A stretch of 64,000 bases of DNA from CAYFZO01 sp965211995 (GTDB taxonomy: Bacteria > Pseudomonadota > Gammaproteobacteria > Poriferisulfidales > Oxydemutatoraceae), in NCBI GenBank assembly GCA_965211995.1, contig OZ243040.1, positions 1,736,001 through 1,800,000 on the forward strand, given 5' to 3'. Every line of letters starts with the position of its first letter. The stretch's first letter is position 1. Below the pieces are notes generated by a model, which was given only the letters and a program-made list of their open reading frames with translations, searched no databases and was not told the origin of the DNA. Made by a program: the position numbers and the translations under genes. Of this stretch, positions 43,217-52,120 are shown piece by piece.

Positions 43217-44589
43217 CAGAGGAAAGTGGCGCTGACCTGAAACAGTTTCTCGACTTCCGGAATGCGGCGCTTGTCGTTCAAGAAAAAGATGACGTGATCG
43301 TCGGCTTCGATGACGACGTCGTGGTGCGCCATGTACACCTTGTCGCCGCGCACGACGGCGCCGATCGCGACGTCGGGCGGCACCCGCACGCGGTCGAGTC
43401 TGCGCCCGACCAGGCGCGAGGTGTTGGCGTCGCCGTGGGCGATGCCCTCGATCGCTTCGGCCGCGCCGCGGCGCAGTGAATGGACCGTCACCACGTCGCC
43501 CTTGCGGATGTGGCGCAGCAGCGCGCCGAGCGAATCCTGCTGCGGCGAGATCGCGATATCAATGCGGTCGCTTTGGATCAGGTCAACGTAACTGGGGCGG
43601 TTGATCAGCGACATGACCTTGCGCGCGCCGAGATGCTTCGCGAGCATCGCCGACAGGATGTTGTCTTCGTCGTCGCTGGTCAGCGCGCAGAATACGTCGG
43701 TGCGGTCCACGTTCTCCTCGATCAGGAGTTCTTCGCTGGAGGCGTCGCCGTGCAGCACGATCACGTCGTCGAGGCGCTCGGCGAGATGGCGCGCGCGCTG
43801 CTTGTCGCGCTCGATGACCTTGACGCTGTAGTCGCCCATCAGCAGTTGGGCAAGGTGCATGCCGGTGCGCCCGCCGCCGCCGATCAGCACGCACGAGTAG
43901 GGCTGTTCGGTGTTGTGCAGCGCCGCGGTCATCGTGCGCACCTGCTCTTTGGCGGCGAGGAAGAAGACCTCGTCGCCGCTTTGCAGTTCGGTCGCGCCGC
44001 CGGGGATGATCACGCGGTTTTCGCGGTAGATCGCCGGAATGTGGACGTCGGCGTTGGGCAGCAGGTTGCGGATCTCACGTATCTGCTTGTTGATCAATTG
44101 TCCGCCGTGCTCCGCTTTCACCGCGACCAGCAGCAGGTGGCCGTTGACGAACTCGACGACCTGCAGCGAGCCGGGGTACTCGATCAGCCGGTAAACGTTT
44201 TCCGCCACCAGTTGCTCGGGGCTGATCAGCACGTCCACCGGCACCGCGTCTTTTTCAAACAGCGCGGGGTTTTCGAGGTAGGCGGTCGAGTGGATGCGCG
44301 CGATCTTGGTCGGGACGTGGAACAACGTGTGCGCGACCCGGCACGCGACCATGTTGATCTCGTCGTTCGGCGTCAGCGCCACCAGCATGTCGGCGTCCTC
44401 GGCTTCGGCCCGGCGCAGCACGTCGGGGTGCGAGGGAAAGCCGGCGATGGTCCTGAGGTCGGCCCGGTCGTGATACACGCGCAGCCGCTCGGCGTCTTCG
44501 TCTATCAGCGTGATGTCGTTGGCTTCGTCGGCGAGGATTTGCGCGAGTGAGCCGCCGACGTGGCTGGCGCCGACGATGATGATCTTCAT
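43216..44589 (-). CDS. trkA: Trk system potassium uptake regulator TrkA
   Basis: A 457-aa cytoplasmic protein with two RCK units. The first starts MKIIIVGASHVGGSLAQILA (an NAD-binding motif with GASHVGG in place of GxGxxG). The second has CVLIGGGGRTGMHLAQLL, and each has a C-terminal TrkA-C part. It gates TrkH in response to nucleotides. It overlaps ntrX by 4 bases and trkH by 1 base, so the three are co-translated. Confidence 0.95.
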   Translation of the reverse strand: MKIIIVGASHVGGSLAQILADEANDITLIDEDAERLRVYHDRADLRTIAGFPSHPDVLRRAEAEDADMLVALTPNDEINMVACRVAHTLFHVPTKIARIHSTAYLENPALFEKDAVPVDVLISPEQLVAENVYRLIEYPGSLQVVEFVNGHLLLVAVKAEHGGQLINKQIREIRNLLPNADVHIPAIYRENRVIIPGGATELQSGDEVFFLAAKEQVRTMTAALHNTEQPYSCVLIGGGGRTGMHLAQLLMGDYSVKVIERDKQRARHLAERLDDVIVLHGDASSEELLIEENVDRTDVFCALTSDDEDNILSAMLAKHLGARKVMSLINRPSYVDLIQSDRIDIAISPQQDSLGALLRHIRKGDVVTVHSLRRGAAEAIEGIAHGDANTSRLVGRRLDRVRVPPDVAIGAVVRGDKVYMAHHDVVIEADDHVIFFLNDKRRIPEVEKLFQVSATFL

Positions 44590-45836
44590 GGGTGCTTGCC
44601 GTCCTCTTTCGGGTGCACGCCGAGCGAGCGCAACTTTCTATACAGGTGGGTGCGCTCCATGCCGACTTTCGCCGCGAGGCGGCTGACGTTGCCTTCGACC
44701 AGTTCCAGGTGGTGCTTTAAGTAAAGCCGCTCGAACATTTCGCGGGCTTCGCGCATCGGCTTGTTTAAGACCTGTTCGAGCCAGGCGTCGCCGCTTTGGC
44801 GGTCTTGCAGCCGCTCTTCGACCTCCTGCAGGGAGATCTCGCCGCCGCCGCTTTCGAGCAGGCGGCGCACCAGTTCGTTGAGTTCGCTGAGGTTGCCGGG
44901 CCAATGGTAGTGCAGCAGGCGGTTTTGCGCCGCGATCGAAAACCGCCGGTACGGCAGTTGCCGGTTGTGGCACCAGTAGTCGGTGCAGGCGTTGACCAGT
45001 TCCGGGACGTCTTCGGCGTGCTGGCGAAGCGCCGCGACTTCGAGCGGCGTTTGCGCGATGCCCGCTTCTTGCATGAACCCGTCGGGGTTGCGCAGGCCGG
45101 TCGTAATCAGGCGGATGCGCTCGGACGCGAGACGGGTGCCGGTCAGGACTTTATCGAGATTGTGGCGGCGTGCGGGCGGCAATTCGTGCAACTGCCGGAT
45201 CAGCAGGGTGCCGTTCGCGGTGTTTGCGAGCGCCGCGGCGAGCGACTTTTCATCCAACTTCGGGCCGTGCACGACCGTGAACGGCACGCGCGCGCTCAGG
45301 GAATGGATGTATTCGGCGAGCGTCGCTTTGCCGGTGCCGGTCTCGCCGATGATCGAGATATGCTCGTCGCTTTGCGCAAGCCGCGCGGCTTGCTCGCGCA
45401 ACCGCCGCGTGCTCGGGCCGCGTCCGACCGGCTCACGGATCGGGCCGGCGGCCGCGTCCGGCGCGGCGCGCTGCGCCAGTGCGGCGTGGATGCTCTGCAG
45501 CAGTTTCGCCGTGGTCAACGGCTTTTCGATAAAGCCGTGTGCACCGAGGCGGGTCGCTTCGACCGCCGTCTCGACCGTGCCGTGGCCCGACATGATCACG
45601 ACCGGCACGGCGACCGGGGACTTTTCCTGCCAGTGCTTGAGCAGGCTGATGCCGTCCTCGCCGGGCATCCAGATATCGAGCAGCACCAGGTCCGGGCGCC
45701 GCGTCGTGAATTGCGAGCGTGCGTCCCGGGCGGTTTCTGCGACGCCGACCTCAAACCCTTCGTCTTCAAGAATGTCCCTGACCAGCGCGCGGATGTCGGG
45801 TTCGTCATCCACGACCAGCACCCGGCGGCGATTCAT
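44586..45836 (-). CDS. ntrX: NtrX-like response regulator with degenerate AAA+ domain
   Basis: A 416-aa protein. The receiver domain has the acidic pair in VVDDEPD and phospho-acceptor Asp54 (LLDIWMPG). The AAA+ region keeps Walker A-like GETGTGKATLAEY but lacks a GAFTGA loop, so it probably does not activate sigma-54 polymerase. The C-terminal Fis-type HTH reads GNVSRLAAKVGMERTHLYRK. It is encoded with its kinase NtrY (4-base overlap) and upstream of trkAH, the usual gammaproteobacterial order. Confidence 0.9.
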   Translation of the reverse strand: MNRRRVLVVDDEPDIRALVRDILEDEGFEVGVAETARDARSQFTTRRPDLVLLDIWMPGEDGISLLKHWQEKSPVAVPVVIMSGHGTVETAVEATRLGAHGFIEKPLTTAKLLQSIHAALAQRAAPDAAAGPIREPVGRGPSTRRLREQAARLAQSDEHISIIGETGTGKATLAEYIHSLSARVPFTVVHGPKLDEKSLAAALANTANGTLLIRQLHELPPARRHNLDKVLTGTRLASERIRLITTGLRNPDGFMQEAGIAQTPLEVAALRQHAEDVPELVNACTDYWCHNRQLPYRRFSIAAQNRLLHYHWPGNLSELNELVRRLLESGGGEISLQEVEERLQDRQSGDAWLEQVLNKPMREAREMFERLYLKHHLELVEGNVSRLAAKVGMERTHLYRKLRSLGVHPKEDGKHP

Positions 45837-48040
45837 GCCGCGTTTCCTGCGACGGGTTTCACCATCTCGTCGGCGTTGAAGTACAACAACGTCACCGTGA
45901 CCGCCGCGCCGCCGCGCGCGGGATTGGCGACCTTGATCCTGCCGTTGTGCTCTTCGACGATCTTTTTGACGATCGCGAGACCGAGGCCGTGACCTTTGGG
46001 CTTGGAGGACACGTACGGCTCAAAGAGATTTTCCATGATGTCCTCCTGAAAGCCCGCCCCGTTGTCCGTGACTTCAATTTCCACGGTCGCGGGCGGTGCG
46101 TGGCGCACGCGCGTGGCGACGGTCACGCGCGCGCCGTCTTGCCCCGCGAGCGCCTCGGCCGAGTTTTTGAGCAGGTTGTGCAGCAGTTGGCGCAAACGCG
46201 CCTCGTCGCCCGACACCGGCGGGTTCTCCGGCGCGAGTTCGAGTGCGAGCGCGAACGAGTCCGAGCGGTAGAGTTCGCACACCTCGCGCACCAGCCGGTT
46301 GACGTCGAGCGGCGTCAATTCGGACGGCAGGCTGCGCGCGTAGCGGCTGAATTCGTTGACCATTCTTTTCATGGATTCGACCTGCTCGACGATCGTGTGG
46401 GTGCAGCGTTTCAGGAAGCCGGCGTCCTCGGTCTGCAATTTTCCCGCGAGTTTGTTGCGCAGGCGCTCGGCGGCGAGTTGGATCGGCGTCAGCGGGTTTT
46501 TGATCTCGTGCGCCATGCGCCGCGCGACTTCTTCCCACGCGGTTTCGCGGTGGGCCTGCACCACTTCGGTGATGTCGTTGAAGACCACGACGTAGCCGCC
46601 GTTCGGCATGATCGCGCCGCGGCAGATCAGCGTTTTGTACTCGTCGCCGACAAACAGGCTGAACTCCTGCTCCCACGCGGGGTCGCCGCTTTCGAGCAGC
46701 GGCATCAGGTACTCGCACAGGCTGTTGAGTTCGGGCCGGTCCGCGGCGGGGTTCAGCGGCCGCTCCAGCAATTCGCTGAAACGCACGTTGAGAATCTCTT
46801 CCGCCGCGCGGTTGGCGGTCTTGAGTTTGAACCCGCTGTCGAGGCTGACCACGCCCGACGAGATGCCTTCGAGCACCGTGTGCAGGTAGGCGCGCTGGTG
46901 TTCGATCTCGCGCTGGCTGCGCTCGTCGGCGTCGCGTGCCTGCGCGAGCCGCGTCGTCATCCGGTTGAACGAGTCCACCAACTGGCCGAGGTCGTCGCGC
47001 GACGGCGTGTCGAGATGGATGTCGAGTTTGCCGCCGGCGACGTCGTGCGTGGCCCGGGTCAGCATCACGATCGGACGCATCAGCCGCCCCGAGGAGTACA
47101 GGGCGATCCATACCGCGTAGAGTACGCCGGACAGCAGCACCAATGTCAGCACGACGATCAGCATCTGCTTCAGCGCGTCGCGCAGATAGAACAGGCGGTC
47201 GTACTCGCGGTAGGCGTCCTGGACGTTGGCGGTGAGCAGGTTGACGCGCTCGGACACCGGGTACAGCACTTGCAGCAGGCGCGTCTCGGGCGCGGCTTCG
47301 GTCTGCGCCAGCGGGAACACCAGCCGCGCGAACAGGCCGCTGTCCTGAATCGGGTCTATGCCGAGATACGGCTGCCCCTGCGCGATCTCGCTCAGCACCT
47401 CGGCGGACGGCAGGTCGGGCAGCAGGCTCGCCTCGTCGGTGCCGACTGAGGCGATGACGTCGCGGTTGTTGCCGACGATCAGCATCTCGCCGGCGCCGCT
47501 GCGTTCGAGCAGCGACGACAAAACATAAGACGCAAGTTCGTTCGGCGTGTCGTTCAACTCGGCGATCATCGGCTCGACCAGTTTGCGGTATTGCTCGAGT
47601 TGCGTGTCGAGCGAGTACCGGCTCAGGTCGAGCGCGTCGCCGAGGGCCGACTCGATCTTGACGTCAAACCACGAGTCCACGCTTTTCTCGACCAGCCACG
47701 TCGAGAACGTGTACAGCACCGCCGCCGGGACCAGCGTCAGGAACACGAACAGCGCGGTCAGTTTCAGCGTCAGGCGCGAACCGGCCTGGCGCCGCAGCAG
47801 TTTGCGGATCAGGCTGACCGCGTTGACGGTGATCAATACGCCGAACACCCCGACCAGCAGGAGGTTGAAGCCGAACAGCAGCGAGCGGTAGCGGTCGAAC
47901 ATCGCCGAGTCGTTGACCAGCCCCGACAGCAGCGCCAGCGACGTCGCCAGCAGCACGGTCAGAACGGCGATCGACAGAGCGGTGGCGGAACGCGACGCGC
48001 TCACGGCCGGCGGCTCACTCGCAGCGACCACGCGTACCAA
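45833..48040 (-). CDS. ntrY: NtrY-like sensor histidine kinase
   Basis: A 735-aa membrane kinase. Two or three N-terminal membrane helices, a periplasmic region and a further helix (~300-320) come first. Then follow HAMP (LMRPIVMLTRATHDVAGGKL), PAS (VLEGISSGVVSLDSGFKL), the H-box MAHEIKNPLTPIQLAAERL, and the ATPase N and G boxes (LLHNLLKNSAEAL, NGAGFQ, GHGLGLAIVKKI). It phosphorylates NtrX; in relatives this pair responds to nitrogen or redox state. It overlaps the DUF4390 gene by 40 bases. Confidence 0.94.
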   Translation of the reverse strand: MVRVVAASEPPAVSASRSATALSIAVLTVLLATSLALLSGLVNDSAMFDRYRSLLFGFNLLLVGVFGVLITVNAVSLIRKLLRRQAGSRLTLKLTALFVFLTLVPAAVLYTFSTWLVEKSVDSWFDVKIESALGDALDLSRYSLDTQLEQYRKLVEPMIAELNDTPNELASYVLSSLLERSGAGEMLIVGNNRDVIASVGTDEASLLPDLPSAEVLSEIAQGQPYLGIDPIQDSGLFARLVFPLAQTEAAPETRLLQVLYPVSERVNLLTANVQDAYREYDRLFYLRDALKQMLIVVLTLVLLSGVLYAVWIALYSSGRLMRPIVMLTRATHDVAGGKLDIHLDTPSRDDLGQLVDSFNRMTTRLAQARDADERSQREIEHQRAYLHTVLEGISSGVVSLDSGFKLKTANRAAEEILNVRFSELLERPLNPAADRPELNSLCEYLMPLLESGDPAWEQEFSLFVGDEYKTLICRGAIMPNGGYVVVFNDITEVVQAHRETAWEEVARRMAHEIKNPLTPIQLAAERLRNKLAGKLQTEDAGFLKRCTHTIVEQVESMKRMVNEFSRYARSLPSELTPLDVNRLVREVCELYRSDSFALALELAPENPPVSGDEARLRQLLHNLLKNSAEALAGQDGARVTVATRVRHAPPATVEIEVTDNGAGFQEDIMENLFEPYVSSKPKGHGLGLAIVKKIVEEHNGRIKVANPARGGAAVTVTLLYFNADEMVKPVAGNAA

Positions 48041-48588
48041 TCCGAGGACAGGCGCCAGGCGCGGGAGAACGTCCTCTTCAGGCGCAGCGGCAGCGGCAGT
48101 TTCCGGTGCATCAGCCTGATGCGCACGCGCGCCTGCATGTCCGGCGCCGGGCTGATCACCGCGTCGCTCACGAGCGGAATTTTGCGGTAATGCCCGAGAT
48201 AGGACAGCGCCGCCGATACCGAAGTGAAGCTTTTGCGCTGCTTCAGGGTCAAGTCGTCAACGACGTATTTTTTGGTCAGCGCGTGGAAGCTCAGGCGGCG
48301 AACGATCTCGAGGTTGAGCAGCGCCTTGTCCGGCAGCCATTTGCGATCTTTGATGATCTTGACGTCGGTGGCAAAGAACAGGTCCACGCCCTTGTCGAGC
48401 GCGGTCTGCACGCTCTCAGGCAGATTGATCGTCGCGTCGGCGTCGAGATGGATCGTGCCGTCCAGGGCCGCGGTGTCGGCGCGGGTGACCTCGATCGCGC
48501 CCGCCCGCAGCGGGCTGAAAATCAGCGCGGTCAGGATTAGGCAGAAGAGAAATTCGCGGTGCGGGAATTTGCGAATCTGCGGATGCAT
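48001..48588 (-). CDS. DUF4390 family exported protein
   Basis: A 195-aa protein from ATG 48588. The signal-like N-terminus includes EFLFCLILTALIFSPLRAGA, a probable Sec signal. The body (LDADATINLPESVQTALDKG, VRRLSFHALTKKYVVDDLTL) matches DUF4390 proteins, which habitually precede ntrYX. Probably a periplasmic accessory of the sensor kinase; function unknown. It overlaps the ntrY start by 40 bases. Confidence 0.85.
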   Translation of the reverse strand: MHPQIRKFPHREFLFCLILTALIFSPLRAGAIEVTRADTAALDGTIHLDADATINLPESVQTALDKGVDLFFATDVKIIKDRKWLPDKALLNLEIVRRLSFHALTKKYVVDDLTLKQRKSFTSVSAALSYLGHYRKIPLVSDAVISPAPDMQARVRIRLMHRKLPLPLRLKRTFSRAWRLSSDWYAWSLRVSRRP

Positions 48589-48736
48589 GGCGACGTTCCG
48601 CTCCTGTGTCAAGCCGGTTAAAGCCCGGGAAGTATAGCAAAAGGGCGGGATTGTCCGGGTTTGTTCGGGGGCTGCGGTTCGCGGTTTAACCCCGCAAGTT
48701 GAATACACCATAGCCTGGCGAATGTAAAACGCCGGC

Positions 48737-49341
48737 GTGGAGCGCACGAGGAAAATCTACGGATACACTCAGTCGGGAACGGCTGCAAGAGCAAATTGCT
48801 TGCCTCGCTGTTGGAGTTGGACCACGAATGGATTCAGGTCAACCCGCTCGCCGGCGAAATGCGCACCGCCGAGTTGTTGTCAACAAATCCGAACGGCAAA
48901 ATCCCGCTTCTCGAATTGGACGACGGGCGTTTTCTTTCCGAGTCAAACGCGATATTGAACTGCCTGGCCGCCGGCAGCGAGGTGCTGTCCGCGGTTGCGT
49001 TTGCAAAGGCGAAAGTTGCAACAGCAGTTTTTGAGCAGTACAGCCACGCGCCGTATATCGCGGTCGCGCACACCCTCGCGAAGTCCCTCGGGTTGCCCGC
49101 AGCCGGAAAGGCCGAAGACGAGTCCAGGCAGAAGGGCGGGTATAAAGCCTTGGGCGTCATGGAAACACAGTGGGCGAAGACGCCGTTGCTGAGCGGCGCG
49201 CGTGTGACCGTCGCCGACGTTGCCCTTTATGGAGACACCCACGTCGCGCACGAAGGGGGGTTTGACCTGTCCGGGTACCCGGCGTTGCGGGCGCGGCTCG
49301 ACCGCGTGGCGGCTCATCCGAAATACGCCGGCATCGGGTAA
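48737..49341 (+). pseudogene. glutathione S-transferase-like gene with a frameshift near the start
   Basis: GTG 48737 encodes MERTRKIYGYTQSG, the typical GST start with its active-site region, then the frame is lost. The following frame reads GNGCKSKLLASLLELDHEW, then VNPLAGEMRTAELL, NPNGKIPLLELDDG and ESNAIL, the normal GST thioredoxin fold, followed by the helical C-terminal domain to 49341. Adding one G to TCGGGAAC restores a continuous protein of about 200 aa. So it is either a recently broken gene or a base-call error in a G run. Confidence 0.8.
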
Positions 49342-49652
49342 GGCGCCGTCAGCCGCCGCCGTGCGTGCCGTGCCATGCCATATATAGGCGGGCAGGCGGT
49401 GATTTTCAGGGCCGACTTTAATGAATTTGATGAGGCCGGCGCCGGGGCGGCGGAATGCCCGCGCCCCGCTCCGCGCAGACCCCCCTAGCAAAATCGGGTT
49501 TATTCCGATAGTATCCGCACCTTAATTGGGTTGGCGGTTAGGCGTTGCGCGTGAAATACGAACAACAGATTGTCGACTTTTCCATCGGATAATTTGTGTG
49601 CTTGGTTTTCGATGGCGTGATCTCAATCAACGCACGGAACAGAGGAAACCAG
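49342..49652. other. gap upstream of the RRM protein gene
   Basis: 311 bp without a gene. A small hairpin (ATCGG...CCGAT, about 49493-49510) and AT-rich sequence before 49653 may belong to the 5' leader of the RNA-binding protein. Confidence 0.4.
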
Positions 49653-49931
49653 ATGAATATTTATGTTGGCAATCTGCCATACAACGTGACTGAAAACGAA
49701 TTGAGAGACGCGTTTTCAGCATTCGGTCAAGTCTCGAGTGCAAGCATCATCAACGATAAGTTCTCGGGCCAATCCAAGGGCTTTGGGTTTGTTGAAATGC
49801 CGAGCGATTCGGAGGCGGACGCCGCAATAAAGGCGCTGAACGACAGCACCTTAAGCGGCAGAAGCATCAAAGTAAATCAGGCCAGGCCGAGAGGAGACCG
49901 TCCTCAACAACAACGCGGGCCGAGATACTAA
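49653..49931 (+). CDS. small RRM-type RNA-binding protein
   Basis: A 92-aa protein from ATG 49653 (AGAGGAAACCAG upstream). It has one RRM: RNP-2 is IYVGNL and RNP-1 is KGFGFVEM, with the aromatic residues that stack on RNA. The tail is Arg/Gln-rich (RPRGDRPQQQRGPRY). Such proteins occur widely in proteobacteria and cyanobacteria, some cold-induced; the targets are unknown. Single-gene transcript with a long upstream region. Confidence 0.93.
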   Translation: MNIYVGNLPYNVTENELRDAFSAFGQVSSASIINDKFSGQSKGFGFVEMPSDSEADAAIKALNDSTLSGRSIKVNQARPRGDRPQQQRGPRY

Positions 49932-50103
49932 TCTCGTAACTCAGCCGACGATGATGTCCGGGGGTGCCTCCCCCGGCGGGTGGTTGCGTCCGTTTCTTTC
50001 GGGGTGAGCCGGGAAAAGCAATGCGCTTTTTCCGGCGCTTTGCCACGCTTCGGACTGGCCAATCTCCGGACTAGAGATCGTCCCTCCCCCCACCGACCGG
50101 GTT

Positions 50104-50187
50104 GCGCCCGGCCAACTCTCCCTCCGGGGGGAGTTGTCCGAGCGCCCGGCCGATTCTCCCTCCGGGGGGAGTTGTCCGAGCGCCCGG
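50104..50187. repeat. 38-bp tandem repeat (two units) downstream of the RRM gene
   Basis: GCGCCCGGCC...CTCCCTCCGGGGGGAG...TTGTCCGA occurs twice at a period of 38 (50104, 50142) with a third unit start at 50180. Each unit contains the inverted pair CTCCC/GGGGGAG and can form a hairpin. It lies in a 700-bp gene-free stretch (49932-50630). Confidence 0.75.
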
Positions 50188-50329
50188 TCAACCGCTGATA
50201 AAGGCCGCCGGCGAAGGGGACGAAACCCGCCTCCGCGGGAAGTCATCCGAGCGCCGCGGGCCACCGAACAATCACTCCCGTCAGAAACTAAACGGCGGGC
50301 TAACATTAGTGTTAGATACTGCTTCCTGC

Positions 50330-50515
50330 TGATTGAGACGATGTCGGCGGCCATGGGCCACCGCATTGAACAATCGCAGTTGCCGAGACCGCTGTTTCCG
50401 CGCAGTCGAGCAGCGCGCGCGAGCCGTCAATTGCTTCGACGCTGAAGCCGGGATACAGGCGGGCGATGCGGATCGCGGCGTCGGCGGGGCCACAACCCGA
50501 GCGCCGCGACCGTCG
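50330..50515 (-). pseudogene. SAM-dependent methyltransferase, N-terminal fragment
   Basis: The minus strand reads GCGPADAAIRIARLYPGFSV followed by EAIDGSRALLDCAE, a clear motif I-II of class I methyltransferases (GxGxxD-type loop and acidic end of strand 2). The sequence then degrades without the remaining motifs and no start codon is evident. Confidence 0.55.
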
Positions 50516-50630
50516 CCGCCGGCGGCAACTACGCCCGCCTTGAAGGGGAGGGCATGACGGCACGTCGCCGCGTTGATTCGGTGATAAAATCCGGGGATAC
50601 GACGGGTCGGCGGTTGGAGAAAGGGAACAG

Positions 50631-51077
50631 ATGAAGCAAACGCGCAGAGAATTTCTGATAGCGGGCGTTGCCACGGGCCTCGCGCCGTGGCTGTTGCCGC
50701 CGGCGGCGTTCGCCAATTGGCCGAAAGACATGTTCACGACGCCCGAACTGCAAAAGGCGCTCGACAGTCTGCTCGGCGGGCAGACGCCGGCCGAGAGCGG
50801 CATTACGTTGACGGCGCCGGCGATCGCGGAAAACGGCGCTCAGGTCAGGGTCGTCGTGCAAACCGATTTGCCGAAAGTCGAGATGATCAGCCTGCTGGTC
50901 GAGAAAAACCCGATCCCGCTGACTTCGCAGTTTATGCTGACCGAACATTCCAAGCCCGACATCGCGGTCAATCTCAAAGTGCGCGAGACTTCCAAAATCA
51001 TCGCGCTGGTCAAGGCCGACGGCAAGTTCTATCGCGCGACCAGCAAAGTCCGCGTCACCGCCGGCGGTTGCGGCTGA
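50631..51077 (+). CDS. soxY: thiosulfate carrier subunit SoxY
   Basis: A 148-aa exported protein. The twin-arginine signal is QTRREFLIAGVATGLAPWLL, cleaved near AFA. The C-terminus is AGGCG, carrying the Cys to which sulfur substrates are bound during Sox thiosulfate oxidation (family members usually end GGCGG; here one Gly less). It forms a heterodimer with SoxZ, encoded 11 bp downstream. No other sox gene lies in the window. Confidence 0.95.
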   Translation: MKQTRREFLIAGVATGLAPWLLPPAAFANWPKDMFTTPELQKALDSLLGGQTPAESGITLTAPAIAENGAQVRVVVQTDLPKVEMISLLVEKNPIPLTSQFMLTEHSKPDIAVNLKVRETSKIIALVKADGKFYRATSKVRVTAGGCG

Positions 51078-51088
51078 ACGGGGGCGGC

Positions 51089-51403
51089 ATGGCGGGCACC
51101 ATCAGAATGCGCGCGCGGCTGAAGGACGGCGAGGTCAACGTCAAGGCGCTGATTAAACATCCGATGGAGACCGGACGGCGCAGAGATCCCGAGTCCGGCG
51201 AGGTCGCACCCGCGCACTTCATCCAGAAGATCCACGCCGAACACGACGGCAAGCAGGTGTTCCGGGGCTATTGGGGCACCGGCGTATCGGCCAATCCGTT
51301 CATCTCTTTCGCGTTCACCGGGGGCAACAAGGGCGAGACCGTCACGCTGACCTGGGTGGACAACAAAGGCCAGTCCGACAGTATAGAAGCCGAGATTCAA
51401 TAG
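51089..51403 (+). CDS. soxZ: thiosulfate carrier subunit SoxZ
   Basis: A 104-aa protein from ATG 51089. The family pattern is clear: IRMRARLKDGEVNVKALIKHP, METGRR, AHFIQKI and SANPFISFAF, and WVDNKGQ before the end. It has no signal peptide and travels with SoxY through the Tat pathway. The pair presents sulfur intermediates to SoxAX, SoxB and SoxCD. Confidence 0.95.
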   Translation: MAGTIRMRARLKDGEVNVKALIKHPMETGRRRDPESGEVAPAHFIQKIHAEHDGKQVFRGYWGTGVSANPFISFAFTGGNKGETVTLTWVDNKGQSDSIEAEIQ

Positions 51404-51424
51404 TCGGCGCGCCCGGGGGAAGTC

Positions 51425-52120
51425 GTGCTGCCTGTTCTTCGCATTCCTGCGTACGCCGATGAGGACGGCGCCGCCCCCGAGGCCGCGCTGGTCATGCTCC
51501 ACGGCCTCGGCTCGGGTCCCGAGGATTTTCAAAACGTCACAAAGCTGCTCGACCTGCCCGGCAAAGCGCGCATCGAGTTGGTGCTGCCGCAGGCGCCGAC
51601 GCTGCCGGTGACGGCCAACGACGGCAACGCCGTGCCGGCGTGGTACGACATTCTCTCTTTGCACAAAGGCAGCGGGGAGGACGCCGCAGGCATTCGGCGC
51701 GCCCGCGATGGAATCGGCGAGATCGTTGCCGATCTGCACGCGCGCGGCGTCGAACATCGGCGCATCATCATCGGCGGTTTCTCTCAGGGCGGCGCGCTGG
51801 CGCTGTACTACGCGAGCCGCAGCCCCGAGCCGCTCGCGGGCGCGGTCGCGCTGTCCGCTTATTTGCCGTTGATGGGTGAACTGCCGCAAACCGCGACCGA
51901 TGCCGGGCGGGCGACGCCGATCTTTCTGTCGCACGGCGTGCACGACGAGATCGTTCCGCTTGATTTCGCTCTGACCTCGCGGCAAGCGCTTGAGCGGGCG
52001 GGCTTTGAGGTCACTTGGCGCGAGTATCCGCTCGGGCACCGCCTCGATGCACGGGTGCTCGCCGACGTATCGCGCTGGCTCGCGCCGCGTTTTGAGCCGG
52101 TTCAGCCGCCTTTGAGATAG
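51425..52120 (+). CDS. carboxylesterase/phospholipase family hydrolase
   Basis: A 231-aa protein starting GTG 51425. Alpha/beta hydrolase of the lysophospholipase/carboxylesterase type: VMLHGLGSGPEDF (oxyanion region), nucleophile GGFSQGGALALYY, Asp in SHGVHDEIVP, and His in YPLGHRLDA. It hydrolyses short-chain carboxyl esters in the cytoplasm. Its 3' end overlaps convergent argH by 19 bases. Confidence 0.92.
   Translation: MLPVLRIPAYADEDGAAPEAALVMLHGLGSGPEDFQNVTKLLDLPGKARIELVLPQAPTLPVTANDGNAVPAWYDILSLHKGSGEDAAGIRRARDGIGEIVADLHARGVEHRRIIIGGFSQGGALALYYASRSPEPLAGAVALSAYLPLMGELPQTATDAGRATPIFLSHGVHDEIVPLDFALTSRQALERAGFEVTWREYPLGHRLDARVLADVSRWLAPRFEPVQPPLR

Noticed and set aside
41711..43240. 509-codon open frame on the plus strand, rich in His/Gln/Arg
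   Set aside because: Antisense to trkH, same GC-bias artefact. The same applies to long frames opposite ntrY (45947-47449), trkA (43480-44550), the symporter (16704-17825) and pip/MetX-like (35017-36651).
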